Source: Pocillopora verrucosa (Eukaryota > Cnidaria > Anthozoa > Scleractinia > Pocilloporidae). Taken from it: 64,000 nucleotides of DNA. Location of the stretch: assembly GCF_036669915.1 (NCBI RefSeq), contig NC_089322.1:12588178-12652177 (forward strand), read 5' to 3'. Under the pieces are notes generated by a model. It was not told the DNA's origin. It saw only the letters and a list, made by a program, of their open reading frames with translations, and ran no database searches. Shown in pieces: positions 22,340 to 34,202 of the stretch. The position numbers were made by a program, and so were the translations under genes. Numbering within the stretch: the first letter of the stretch is position 1; every line of letters begins with the position of its first letter.

Positions 22340-25300
22340 ATGGCGACGGAAACGGCCTCTGAATGCAAGATTATAATTAAAAAACCTATGCTACTGAAGG
22401 TTGGAGATTTGGCTAGCGAGTTCAGGTCTGGTGTGTCAGTGGTTGACATAATTCTTCCAGGAATGAATGCTGTGCAGGTAATGCAGAATTGGATTATTTA
22501 ACCCACACACTTGAACAGTCTATTCGGTTCACCTTCAATCTTGCTTCAATGAGTCAAAATGTAGGAGATTCCAGCTTGAAACAAAATCACAAGCTTAACA
22601 TGGAGCTTCAGAGTTTGTGTGTTATTGAAGGGTGTAGTACAGTGAAATAAACTTCAGCATAAATGAATTTTAATGTACTGTTATTTTCTCAGGCTACAAA
22701 AGTTGCCTCTTTTTCGTGAGTTGTTTCGAGAATCGCTTGTAATAGGGCTAGGTGCTAAATTTTGATTTGTAGGAATTTTTAAATTTTCGCTAGAACGTAA
22801 AGGGTTCAGTCTTTTATTCCACCTCATTCTGTTTAGTTCTCTTACAATTCAGAGGATAGATTTGATAGCATTAATTGCATTCTCTTTTCAAATGGATGTA
22901 CTCCCATGCCATGTATTGTGAGAGACCTAAACAAGAACAACTTAGATTGAGAAAATCATACTCAGGCCCTCAAAGTCTTGGGCTGGGCAAATCAATCTGT
23001 TCTAGTTGCTAAGTAGCTGATATTAATGAATTATATGATGAGGTTAAGCATGATATTCAACAATTATTTGCTTAAGGCTAAGTGGATATTGTTGAATAAT
23101 CCCCAAGACAAAGTCAAGGGGATTATTTGACATTATTCATCGAGCTATAGGTGAAAAATTGTTATTGTATAATTGTTGAGGTGCTTTCAAATTATGTTGT
23201 AAACATTTGTTTTGATGATGAAACCATTTTTTCCAATTGATTTGACTACTGTTATCAAAGAAAAAACACCCTACTCTATATTGACTGTATGCCCTTGACC
23301 AATCAGAGTTTTGATAGTAGGTCTAATGTATGAGAACATTAGTTATCAAACAGTTCAGATTATTAAACTTAGCTTAGCTTAGTTTTTTTCTCTTTTTAAT
23401 ATACTTTATCAGGTTGGAAATCTGACATTTAAGAACTCTTACACAGCGTCTGTTATGGTAAAACTGAAAGTTATAGGTAAGGTTGTTCATAAAATTGATA
23501 TTTTTCTTTTAATATTTGTGATTTCACTGATAAAAGTGTTTCAAATCCATTTACACCACTCTTATATGATTATGATATATCTTGCATTTTATAATATTGA
23601 CAGATGTATCATGATCAGTTAGAGATGGAAAGATGCAATCTTACCAAGAGTAATTACTATGCAACTTGAGTCAGATGACTAAAGGCAATTTTGTTGTAAT
23701 GGTTACAAACACTATCAGTGATACGTAGTCATTCTGAACAATTGTGAAATAGGAAAAATGACAGCTTATTAAATACTATAACTGGATAATTTGTTGTTAA
23801 CTGAAGGACTCTTTTAGATCATGCAGGTGCTGAGCAATGGAAAACCCTTGTGAAGAACTACACTCTGATGCCTCATCCTCATTTAGAAACAGGAAGCCAG
23901 GATTTTTTTGTGATTAATATTAGTAAGGTATAAAATTTTACTTAAATGTGATACAAGACAACTAAACAGTAACACTTGACTGATGAAAGCAGATCTATTC
24001 AACCTTAGATCAAAGTTAGATTTTCTCTCTGAAGTTCTATATTAGGTAGATGCATGGCCTGAGGGAAATAAAGATTATTATTTCTCATACTTAATAGGTT
24101 TTAAAGAATTGAAGAGGTAAACTAAGGCTAATTGACAAGCTTTGAGAATACACTGAACATCAATCCCTTTTTGGGGAAGAGGACATTTTTTATTGATTAT
24201 TATCTTACAACATGAGAGAGAAAATTTGGCATAGGGGAAAACTCTTATAAACTGGTTGGCAACCAATATTGCCCTAATCAACTGTGGTCTTGTTCACTTT
24301 CATGCACTTGACATTGTGAGACACACTTGTATTGCTAATACCATGTGCGATTCTGTAACAATGAGATGCATAAACAGTGTGTGTGAGCCAGTTCTGATAC
24401 CATGTTCCTTTTCACCTGGGGAACTACTTGTAGAAATATTAGTGTGCTCCTTCCAAGTGGTCTCAGATTGAAAGGCAGTGCCAATTAAGGATTAAATTAT
24501 CTTCAGCTTGGTAATTGTGAATTTCTATGGTCTAATGCACTTATCATTTTTATTTCTTCAGAATGCTTTTCTGGCCTGTAAATAACAACTTAGGATTGTA
24601 AATTCTATTTCACCAAAGCTCCTTACTTTTCTCTAAAACACAACTAGTCACATACAGGGTAATTTTATGAAATGCCAATTGCCATCTTTTTGTTATTTCC
24701 TTTGGTTAATGAGGAGGTGCAGTCACGTTTTCTTGACCAGCTGACTATTTTTCATCTGCAATGATCATGATTTGGTTTACCTCTTGGAACAAGGGAAATG
24801 TTGAAATTTCCAAACAGAGATTAGTGACTGGTTTTTCAGTGGTACTGGATGATGATTTGTAATAGTTATGTGGCTCTTAATTTCTCCTGAGGGTAAATTT
24901 TTTATTAGTAGAGGCTTGCCAGTGTTCAATGCTAAACCTTGAAAGTTTTCCTTTGTACAATGTTTTTCCCTTTGTGTGATAAAAATGGAATCACATTTAT
25001 GTGCTCTCATTTGAAAGGGTAAATCTTCCTGTCTATTTTTTCAAGAGTTTCCAAATGTGTTAAAGGTAATGCAACTGAAAACTGTGGCTGAATTTTCCCT
25101 TTATTCAGCAGCTAGTGGTTACTTATTGTGTAGAGTTGAGGGATGTAACCAATGGGCATCATTTTTCAAAGATTGGAATCACTATTTTCCTGTTATCATG
25201 ATTACCCTTGGCATACCAAGGTGGATACAAAATGATACAAAGGAAACCTCTAAACTTAATAAATTGGCAGTTTCAATTAATGGTATTATACTCTCTTAGA

Positions 25301-27563
25301 TATCAAAGCAGCATATGTTATATATCACAATAAACTAATTTTTAGTGGTTAAACTGGCAAAAATAATTAGAATCAAGTATTGTACAGTCCAGCTATTACA
25401 CTGAGATACTTTTTAATCATTTTAGATGGACGAGCCTCCTCTTCAAGTGATAATGATGAGGTTAATTCTCCGACAACCTTCCCCTCACTGGAGTAACTTT
25501 GGCATAGAAGAGATAAAGTGCTTTCTACATTCACCTATGGTAATTCAACAAGTTTTTTGTGCTTAAACTAATTTTTTGTCTGTTGAAAGTTAAGACAGAA
25601 TGATATTTTTTCACCTTTGGGATGAATCTATGCCCAGATGTTTCAAACAAATCATGTATTGACACCTCAATACAGTTATGAACAGTTAAATGACAAATAA
25701 ATGGAAACATATCATTTTGTACCAACTTTTAGAAAGATATAAGAATACATATTGAGCCTTCAACTCCAATGAGTGACCAGGACAGAATTTCTCCTTACAA
25801 TACCAATACAATATCAGTCATAAATGTAATGAGAATAAAGTAAAATATCAACTAGTGAGATAATTAGTTGATCCATTTAACTAAATTCTCCCAATTAAAC
25901 TCATAAGAATTGTATGGTTGACAGTACAAGAATTACTAATGAGATCTTGGTTGTGAAAGGGTTAAAGCATTCATTCATTCATTCTCCAGAGGAAAAAGTT
26001 ATCAATAATATATTATTTCGTCAAATTGTTGAACCAGAAGCATGTACCAGCAGCAGGTTGAAAGTATTATGAAACTGCGTGTAAATTTCAAATATTACTG
26101 AATGTGGAAAAAAATATGAATCCAGAGTTTGTAGTAGTGAGTTTGGATCTGTTGGGTTGTATTAGTCCCTGCCACCTTCTTTCACATTTTAAAACCAGTA
26201 TGGATGATATCTTTGAAAGTTCTTATGTAGAATTAAAACAGTAAACATGGAAGGAGGTGACAACCCTTCATGAATTCACAGCTAATTCAATGATCATTAA
26301 ACCACAACTCTTAGCTAATATCCCATATACATCAAAGCTTAAATATGTTTTGAGCTGTATGTTAAACACTGTGTTGAATAGTTTTCTTTATAGGAGCTGG
26401 TTAAACTGCTGCTTGTCAACTTCAACTTTAACATTTTGAAATAACTACTAACCACTTTGCATGGGAAAATTCAGTTTTTCAGTTCTCTGTTTCTGATTTT
26501 CATTCAGTTAACCCTTTCACTCCCACAAGTGACCAAGACAGGATTTCTCCTTACAATATCAATACAATATTAAGCAGGCAGGTGATGAGAATAGAGAAGA
26601 ATATCAATCATGGGATTATTAGTTGATCCAATACCAAATTCTCTGAACTAACATCATAAGAATTGTATGGCAGATAGTAAGGAGAATTACTAATCAGATC
26701 TTGGGAGTGAAAGGGTTAAATGTGGTTGAACTAAACATGTTTTGCTGGTGTGAATGGGGTACTAGTCTTGTTTGAATTTGTTTAAAAAATGTTGTCATTC
26801 TATTTTCCAATGTCGTGTGTAGAAAAGTCCAAGATATAGCTTTAATGCTACAAATTCTAGCACATAATAAGACTTTCATTGCTTTTCAGAATTGCTCATC
26901 AGTACCAGAATGGCTACATAATGATGACTGTCATAATCCTGGTGGAATAAAAGCAGTACAGGTGCATATCAAATGTGATATAATTGTAGTACTTATTATC
27001 TGAGTGGTTGTTTTAGTGTCCAACCTATTGAAAATTATTGTAAAAGTTTTTTTAAAAACTCCTTTAGAACTCACAAACAGGTAAAGCTATGTTTTGTTAA
27101 AATCAATTGCCCTCTGCCAGAGTATAAGAGGCAGGTTGGTCCAAAGTTGGTTGAAGAGGATTTAGTCTAAGCAGGTGTTTGTTGTCCAGTGTATGTCACT
27201 TTTAATGATTCCATCATTTTACATTTTAATATTTTACAGTCAAGTGAATTGACTGCTTCTAGATGTGGTAGTTAAACTTAATAATTGCAAAGTGACCATT
27301 TTATCAAAAATTCATTGAAGCTAACAATCTTTGTTTCAGAATGTCTCTAACTCAGAGAATGTGGCCTCCAGCATTCAGCAACTTTGGGCATTGACCCAGG
27401 GGGTGATATCCTCAAAACAGAATCTGTCTATTGGTCGTTTTGATGTAAGTTTTAAGCTTTATTGGTTTCAACAGCAATGATAAAAATTCACTCATTTGGC
27501 TGATGAGAATTTGTTTTTTAGATTGACAGAAGCTATGACATCAACTTGTTATCTTACACATAA
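22340..27563 (+). CDS. NICN1: Nicolin-1
   Basis: In mammals this is a subunit of the tubulin polyglutamylase complex. Seven exons, 211 residues against 213 in human: 22340-22477, 23413-23476, 23827-23927, 25426-25539, 26890-26961, 27340-27444, 27522-27563. Family residues seen: a VGD/SVVDI start, VGNLTFKNSYTA, NYTLMPHPHLE, MRLILRQPSPHW, IQQLWALT and the C-terminal SIGRFD...YDINLLSYT. All junctions are GT-AG and phases close exactly. The start is the first ATG of the conserved exon. Part of exon 4 is duplicated at about 31855-31905. Introns 4 and 5 differ in content: intron 4 carries two copies of a 210-bp TTAACCC-type element. Confidence 0.95.
25756..25965. mobile_element. TTAACCC-type MITE, family A copy 1
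   Basis: About 210 bp in nicolin-1 intron 4. It shares AGTGACCA, TTTCTCCTTACAAT, CAATACAATAT, TTAGTTGATCCA and TAAGAATTGTATGG with the copy at 26508. The left end is degraded; the right end is GAAAGGGTTAA. Confidence 0.65.
26508..26719. mobile_element. TTAACCC-type MITE, family A copy 2 (most complete)
   Basis: It starts TTAACCCTTTCACTCCCA and ends TGGGAGTGAAAGGGTTAA: an 18-bp perfect terminal inverted repeat. It is 212 bp long, non-coding, and TTAA-ended, as expected of TTAA-targeting elements. Confidence 0.8.
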
Positions 27564-27659
27564 CAGTACAGCTGCTTGATGTATGTGATTTCCTGGCCAA
27601 GGAAAGAGAGGAAATATGAACCATGTGATGTTCATGTGTCAGTATGGTTCCATACAGAG

Positions 27660-27985
27660 TAAACAAGGCTGATGCTTACAATGTATCATCTATCTTCAAC
27701 TGGGAGATTCCCAATGGGAGAAGCATCTGAGAATTCCTACAGATTATGGATCTGACTGAGTTTATACAACAGAACGACCAGTTTGAATTTGATAGTGAAC
27801 ACTACCCTTAGGACAGCTATTGACTAAAAAATGGCACCTGCCTATGTCAATTTATTTAGGGATAGATTGGAAGGAAAATTTTTGACACAAGATCTGATTA
27901 GGCTGTATGTTTGGTTGAGACACATTGATGACATTTTTATGGTGTGGACTAGTGGCAAGGATGAATTGGGAACATTTTTTAATTA
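27660..27985 (+). mobile_element. Penelope-like reverse transcriptase fragment
   Basis: In broken frames one can read a QNDQFEFDSEHY segment, then MAPAYVNLF, then WLRHIDDIFMVW, which is the fingers-to-palm part of a Penelope-like RT including the catalytic IDD. A stop interrupts the segment between them. It lies about 100 bp after the last nicolin-1 exon. The matching C-terminal portion of such an element is found at 32290-33185. Confidence 0.8.
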
Positions 27986-27999
27986 CTGAAATGAATGAT

Positions 28000-28990
28000 G
28001 AATGTATGATACAATAAAGTTTATGTGTCACTTAATGGGTTTATGTGGTTTATTTGGAGCCCTCATGATGAGCAGATTTCGCCACCTGAAATTGACCATA
28101 ATTAGTGCTAACGTTGTATGTGAAGTCTCACGTGCCACATTGTAAAGGAATAATTGATCCACAAAGTTCCCCAAATTAAATCTTAGGTCATTCATCTTGT
28201 GGGGTTGGTTAAGCATTACACATTAATCCACCGTACCAATCTTGGCAGAGAAGAAATTGACCTCGTACGCAAGTCTCTTCCGCAGCCGTGTCCTTTCTGG
28301 TCATCAAGAGAATAGCCAGAGAGAGGCGAACTTGGAAATGACAGAAAACGCTCGTTTTCAGCGTAATGCGCGGGTAGTGTTGGTATTGAGACATATAACA
28401 GGATCTTAGATCGTAAACTTAGGGTGATAAAAATGCCGATCGGGAGGATTTTCGATGCGCAAACCGCCTCCACGTGGACAACAGTCGAAATCGTAGTCTG
28501 CAGCCCTGACATCATCTTATAGCAGGAATAGCAGTGATGGCAAAGCAAGCTTAAAACGGCAGAGAACGCTGGAAACCACGACGGAAACACAAGATGTTAG
28601 TAAGTTCTATTGATTTTACGTGAAAGATGTTCATATTTTGAAATACTTATCATTGTAAATCGAACATATTTCGTTCCCAATACTATTCCTATATTCTCAA
28701 CGGTTCCTCTCGTCACTTAACATCGAGCCACACAACGCGTGACACTTTCATGGAGAGTCTGCTCCACGTGGAACTCTTATCGCAAGATGCCCGTAAAAAT
28801 AAGGATAGGCGTCGCACCTCGCGTTGAGATACCGACCTAAACATTGACTTTAGACGGATGTTTGCACCCTGGCTTCGTCTTCGGGGCTTCTCCCTCTTTT
28901 CTGAAACAGATCTTTCCGTGGCGTTCCGACTAGATCGTACTTTCATCTGTGAAGATGATATCTTCTAAATTCTCTTCGCTCTCGAGGGAT
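28000..28990. other. No recognised gene; two minus-strand frames of unknown meaning
   Basis: A 77-codon minus frame with ATG at 28946 (rich in Arg and Ser) and an uncapped frame at 28216-28590 are visible. Neither shows a family motif, and the second has no ATG before an upstream stop. Sequence is less AT-rich than the surroundings. They could be exons of an unknown gene or retroelement debris. Confidence 0.25.
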
Positions 28991-29099
28991 TATTGGGCGA
29001 AAGCCAGTCGGGCGACTCAGTTTGCCTCGAGAACTAGTTGGCAGCACTTAGGCCCGTATTTAGTACATCCAAGTTTTTGCCGAATTCGTTTGATGGTAA

Positions 29100-30180
29100 C
29101 CGTAAAAGGCTGAACACCCAGCCGAGTCCTCGACACTAACACATACTATGCTAAGATGTCAGCGCTGATCGGGATCGGACCATGCAGTTCATACGGAACG
29201 GACAGATATCAGTGACCAACTCTGCTCAATACTCTTCTATCATCGGCAGTGAGAAGATTCAGGACCACGAGATCATGGTGTCCTTTGACGTAGAGTCACT
29301 GTTCATCAACGTCCCCATTGAAGGTGCTGGGTGTTAGTGTAGTCCTCGATACTAACACATACCATGCTAAGATGTCAGCGCTGATCGGGATCGGACCATA
29401 CAAGCTCCTTGAGAAGGATCCGTCGGACCCGCAAACTGTTCGAGAAGCTACTCTCCTTTAAGCGGAACGGACAGATCAGGGATGTAGATAACAGCCGGAA
29501 GCCGGGAAAATTACCCGGTTGTGAACGCGATTTTTCCGGCTGTGAAGCACTACTTCTTTCCCCAAAATGTTTTTAAATGTTGTCAGAAGATTGTTGTTTA
29601 TTTATTTCATTTGTTTACACCTTCACATCTAGATATAGCGTGCCAAAGGCACGCTAGAGTCAGGTGGGCCTTCGGCCCAAATACCCGCCTATCATTGCAA
29701 GATTCCCGCCTGCTAAAAACTTAAGCTACATCCCTGACAGATATCAGTGGCCAACTTTGCTCAATTCTCTTCTACCATCAGCGGTGAGAAGATTCAAGAC
29801 CACGAGATCATGGTGTCCTTTGACGTAGAGTCACTGTTCATCAACGTCCCCATTGAGGGTGCCGTAGAAGCCGCGCGACAAAGGTCAGAGAGTGACCCAA
29901 GCCTTGCAAACCGCACGACACTAGCACCTGCTCAGATTGCGAACCTCTTAGACTCCGTGAGAACTTGCGCGTCCAAAGTGCGAAAACAGTCAGTCGGGGA
30001 TGAGAATTAGAGAAGAAAAAGGAAAAGAGAAGTGAACCAGAACAGGTATGTTATTAAAGCGGAACGGGCACATATCAGTGACGAACTCAGCTGACTTCCC
30101 TTCCGTGAGAAGACTCAGGACCACGAGATCATGGAACCCTTTGACGTAGAGTGACTGTTCACCAACATCCCCCTATATGT
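29100..30180 (+). mobile_element. Scrambled Penelope-like RT remains, triplicated
   Basis: Two copies of a segment reading NTYHAKMSALIGIGP occur (29130 and 29355; the first has one substitution). Three copies of a segment reading DHEIMVSFDVESLF...NVP, RT motif 1-2 of Penelope-like elements, occur at about 29220-29330, 29765-29870 and 30095-30170; the third is the most decayed. The longest open stretch is 29747-30010. Its 3' end is fused to a fragment of exon 2 of the gene at 30606-31621. Confidence 0.8.
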
Positions 30181-30605
30181 TTAGCCCGTGCCCAGACCTC
30201 CACCTCCACCTCTACCACCAATTTTGGAGTCAGACCTCTCGGAAAACAAGGACTCGCCTGAACAATAGGGATCGAAATCCACCAATCACATTACATCGCA
30301 GTGATACACCTGATAAAGCGTTAGCAGTCGACCTCATCGCCAGATGAAGACTTTCTTTTACGGTAGTGACTTATTTGTGACTCACAGTTCTAAATATACG
30401 TTTAGGATATCAACGAGAACATAGATTAACACATTAAGTGAAATGGCTTGCTTTCAAGCAAGGTTTTATTTGTACTGCATGGAAGTTCCATACTGCTAGA
30501 CTGTGATTGGCTCTTTCTGTGAACTTTCGATCCGACCTCTAGTATAAATACAATTTCAATTTAATTATGTTTTAGTTAATGACGTAAAGTTCACCATTAA
30601 CTAAT

Positions 30606-31621
30606 ATGTCTTTCAGGGCTAGTTTGAAGGTACCAAAGTATGGTCTGTTCTATTTCCCAATAGACCAGACTACTAGTATTATTCCTATTAAAAATATCCA
30701 AAAAGTTGTCCAAGGAGACAATGTAAGTAAGGGCAGCAAAGTAATGGTTAAGTTCGAGAGGCAAGTTTATCAAGCTGAAATAATCGGTGTCAACGGTAAA
30801 TGTGCTCATTTTTGGTTTACTAGTATTCAATTCTATTGTGTTCGTTTAACTTTAGAGTAACTATACTCAGGCTTCCTTTCACGTTGTCTAAACATCTGCT
30901 TATACTTCAGATGATTTTTCCGAATTGCGCGAAACGGAATCTAAGTTTCTCGAGGACCCCGGAAATTCTGAGCTGTTCAAAAAGCAAGAGGAGGCGACAT
31001 CAGCCATTACGAGTGAAGAGCCGACCGAGATAGCTGATAAAACGATCGAGAAAGCTGCGTCCAAAAAGCGGAAACAGTCAGTCGCGGATGAGAAGGCGAA
31101 AGTGAAAAAGGAAAAGGGAAGTGAACCGGAACAGGTATGTACAGTTACGCTGTGAATTCGAAGAAATTTACTTTAAAGATCTGTCCCGCTTCCCCTAAGT
31201 AATTCGCATAAAACAAATTTTTGCCTTATAGGCCACCATCCCCAGAACACCATCCCCAGCACCTTTGTCATACACACCAATGCTGCCATCAGTTCTGTCG
31301 CCTCTACCACCGACACGTAAACTTAGGCCGTCCCACTCCGTGCCACCAAACCTTTCCATGCAGAGCCAGACTGACAGCCATTCAGAAATAATCACATGGC
31401 TTCGGCATATTTCTGCGCAACAAGAAGCAATGAAAGAGGGATTGAATACGCTAATTGGAGTGCTCGCTGGTAAAACCGAATCAGCCACCCCCCCTGCTGA
31501 AAACTTTGAGGCCAAAGTTCAACAAGAAGTTCCACCATTCATTCCATCTGTAAATGAGTGGATGAACACAATGTTATCTGAGGAAGAAACTCGTGAGGAT
31601 CCATACCTGTATGGTTTTTAA
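30606..31621 (+). CDS. Unrecognised three-exon gene
   Basis: Exons 30606-30795, 30911-31134 and 31232-31621 join in phase to 267 residues with GT-AG junctions. Residues 1-65 form a small beta-rich region (YGLFYFPIDQT, SKVMVKFERQVYQAEIIG) reminiscent of the N-terminal part of BEN-associated cnidarian proteins; that resemblance is weak inference. Residues about 66-138 are highly charged with a likely nuclear localisation signal (KKRKQ, KVKKEKG). The C-terminal part is Pro/Ser-rich, then has a predicted helix (HSEIITWLRHISAQQEAMKE) and an acidic tail. No catalytic motif. It may be a chromatin or transposon-derived protein. A piece of exon 2 is duplicated at about 29965-30045. Confidence 0.6.
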
Positions 31622-32260
31622 GTGGTACTGGATGATGATTTATATTGGTTATGTGCCTCATAATTTTTCCTTAGGGTAAATTTTATAATAGTAGAGGCGT
31701 GTCAATGTGCAATGTTAAATTTTGAAAGTTTCCATTTGTGCAATGTTTTTTCCATTACGCAATAAAGATGGAATCAAAAAGTTGCTTTCATTTGAATGGG
31801 TAAATCTTATCTGTCTATTTTTTTTCAAGTTCCCAAATATGTTAAATGTTATAACTTTTGCATAGAAAGATAAAGTGTTTTCTGCATTCACCTATGGTAA
31901 TTCAACTAGTTTTTTATGCTTAAACTAGCTTTTTTCTGTTGGTAGTTAACCAATGATATTTGTTCACCTTTGGGGTGAATCTGTGTTGTTGGATGTGTTA
32001 AACAAATTATGTATTGTTCTTAGTTGAATGGTTTAATGACAAATCACTGGAAACACATTCTTTATCAAATTTTAGAGAGATGTTAGAATATGTACTTAAT
32101 CCTTTAACTCAACTGAGTGACCAGGGCAGAATTTCTCCTTACAATACCAATACAATATCAAGCAGAAAAGCAGTGAGAATAAAGAGAAATATCAAGTTGG
32201 GAGATTATCAGTTGATCTAATACTAAATTCTCCTCACTTAACTCATCAGAAATGTATTTA
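31622..32260 (+). repeat. Duplicated piece of nicolin-1 intron 3/exon 4/intron 4
   Basis: 31622-31850 matches 24839-25075 and 31850-32240 matches 25495-25960, including the last 50 bp of nicolin-1 exon 4 with its donor (AGTGTTTTCTGCATTCACC then TATGGTAATTC) and part of family A MITE copy 1. About 420 bp of intron 3 and the first part of exon 4 are missing. The exon fragment has lost its frame, so this is a dead partial copy about 6.4 kb downstream of the gene. Confidence 0.8.
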
Positions 32261-32289
32261 CCTATATTTAGAAATAACAAACACTGATG

Positions 32290-33185
32290 GGAAAATAGAG
32301 ACAGATTTATACACAAAGCCTTCCTACAACCATCTGTTTATGTTTCACACACCATGTCAGCCATGCACAAGTAAGGAAACCAAACCATACACCCTTGCTC
32401 TGAGGTTAAGACTGATCTTGTGAGAAGGTATTTAGTTTGGGGCAGTGGAACTGTGCACATTTTTTGTTAGAAAAAAGAAGAAACCAAGAGTTTGTCACCA
32501 AACAAATTCAACAAACAAAATTGAAAATCAGAGGGGAATAATCAATACCATGCCCAAATGGCAGAGTACTTGTGGTTATCATCGACCATTTTGTTCAAGG
32601 GTATGTAGGTGACCTTTCAGGAGAATTGCATTCCCTCGTGCTGAACTCCTAAAAATGTAAAAAGCAGTCAAAGGAGTTCCTCTTAGGGCTTTTGAAGGAC
32701 CAATAAGCCATACTGATTAACTAGCACATGTGAAATTTGTCTGACAGTGCTCCAAGTAGTAATGGAAAGGAAAGAAGTAATGTAGTGATGGGTGAGGTCT
32801 GGTGTGCAACATCTGAAACTACGCCACAGACTTAATTTGAAAAGAACCAGAAAAATTTGTATCATTAGTTACAAGCCAGATTGTTATCACAGTACAATTA
32901 CTATTGTGCAAGGATTGTCAGAAACACTCAGTACATTTAGGATCAACAACCAAGTTTTTATCAGATATCAATAACCACAAGTTGCATCAGGGAGCACACT
33001 TACATGTAAGGCTCTCTGTGGAGTATGGAGAGAGAGATCTCTTCAGATATTACAACAGTCTGGGACACCATGAACTTAATGATATTTCAGTTCAAGTGAT
33101 AGATAGGATGACATACAAACAAGCCTTACAAGATCAAGAGGGGCAATGGACCTACAGGCTTCACACAATTGGGCCACAAGAGTGA
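32290..33185 (+). mobile_element. Penelope-like element, C-terminal part with decayed GIY-YIG endonuclease
   Basis: Readable pieces are IETDLYTKPSYNHLF, YTLALRLR, then after several stops CKDCQKHSVHLGS and INNHKLHQG, LFRYYNSLGHHELNDISVQ and QWTYRLHTIGPQE. These follow the order of the RT thumb and the GIY-YIG endonuclease of a Penelope-like element. The GIY and YIG residues themselves are degraded. Inactive remnant. Confidence 0.75.
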
Positions 33186-33894
33186 TTTCTTTTTAGATAA
33201 GAATAGATGGGAAAGAATCTGGGCACACTGAATTTCAAAATTTGTTTTCAAGCAACTACACCTAAAGTGTGTTGTTATTGTGTAGATCTGTGAATAGTTT
33301 TTGCTTGAAAGCTTTACCCTGACAAGGATCAAGTACTACCACTGGGGTTTTACTTAAATCTTTCGTTTGTGTGCCATTGCCAGTGCTATTCAGCTGGAAC
33401 GAAGTTTGCTTATTTACAGAAAATGTAACACTACTTTCATGATAGCAAAACTATGTGAAAAGGAACTTCTATATGAAATGTCCAAATTGTCACAGACCGT
33501 TAATAAATAGATTTCTTGTTATTCATTTTGATGTTGGTTGATTTCCTCATCATTATGCATACAGTTCTTGGTTAAAGAAGACGATAATACTTTGGCTTAA
33601 ACGGAAATCTCTCCGAAATTACCCTCGTCCATCGAACTGATACTCGTTTTAAGTAAAACAATGTATAAATTATCGAGAATAATGAAACTGGTCGATCGAT
33701 GAAGGACATGATACGATTGTCAGTTCTAACTTATGTTCCCAGCAAACTGGCTCAGATGTCTTGGTTTCCAAATATGCTTTTGAGTAAGAGAGTTTAAACT
33801 TTGTCCAACACGCGTAACTAAGACAATGAGGAGAAAATTCAAGTGTACGTTAGGGGTAGGACTGCTATGGAATCCAACAAATACGAGGGCGTCC
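33186..33894. other. Intergenic
   Basis: AT-rich sequence between the retroelement remnant and MANBAL. Nothing recognised beyond the probable 3' flank of MANBAL. Confidence 0.4.
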
Positions 33895-34098
33895 TCACTT
33901 CTTTTTCTTCCTTTCTCTTAATTTAGGATGTGACGAGTTAGATGCCAGATGAGATTTTCTTGCTGTTTCTTCCTTTGCATGGAAATCGTCTTGGTCGTCA
34001 ACCCGTTTGTTTATAGGAACCACTACAATTGCCAGTATACAGATCAGCTGAAAAATACCACCGAGAAAAAGACCGTAGTGAAGAATCAAATCCCACAT
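33895..34098 (-). CDS. MANBAL: Small membrane protein MANBAL
   Basis: 67 residues from the first in-frame ATG at 34098 (upstream the frame opens without an ATG). The core HYGLFLGGIFQLICILAIVVVP is the single membrane segment typical of the animal MANBAL family (human protein 85 residues), followed by a charged tail ending in KLRERKKKK. Function is unknown in the family; it is probably an ER or other endomembrane protein. Compared with human it lacks about 17 N-terminal residues, so an upstream coding exon cannot be excluded. It is transcribed away from the BTB gene, whose ATG is only 104 bp off. Confidence 0.85.
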   Translation of the reverse strand: MWDLILHYGLFLGGIFQLICILAIVVVPINKRVDDQDDFHAKEETARKSHLASNSSHPKLRERKKKK

Positions 34099-34202
34099 TT
34101 TCGCTACGCGGTAATGATGTTGTTGACTTGCGACCGTTGCGCCCAGTGTAATTTTGGCTTCCTCGACAATAAATGCTCGTACCCAGACCTTAGTGAGAAA
34201 AC
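34099..34202. promoter_or_regulatory. Probable bidirectional promoter
   Basis: Only 104 bp separate the start codons of MANBAL (minus) and the BTB gene (plus), so the promoters and 5' untranslated regions must overlap or extend into the neighbour's first exon. No TATA box is obvious. Confidence 0.55.

Noticed and set aside
28216-28590. 124-codon minus-strand protein
   Set aside because: No ATG before an upstream in-frame stop and no family motif; only mentioned as unknown.
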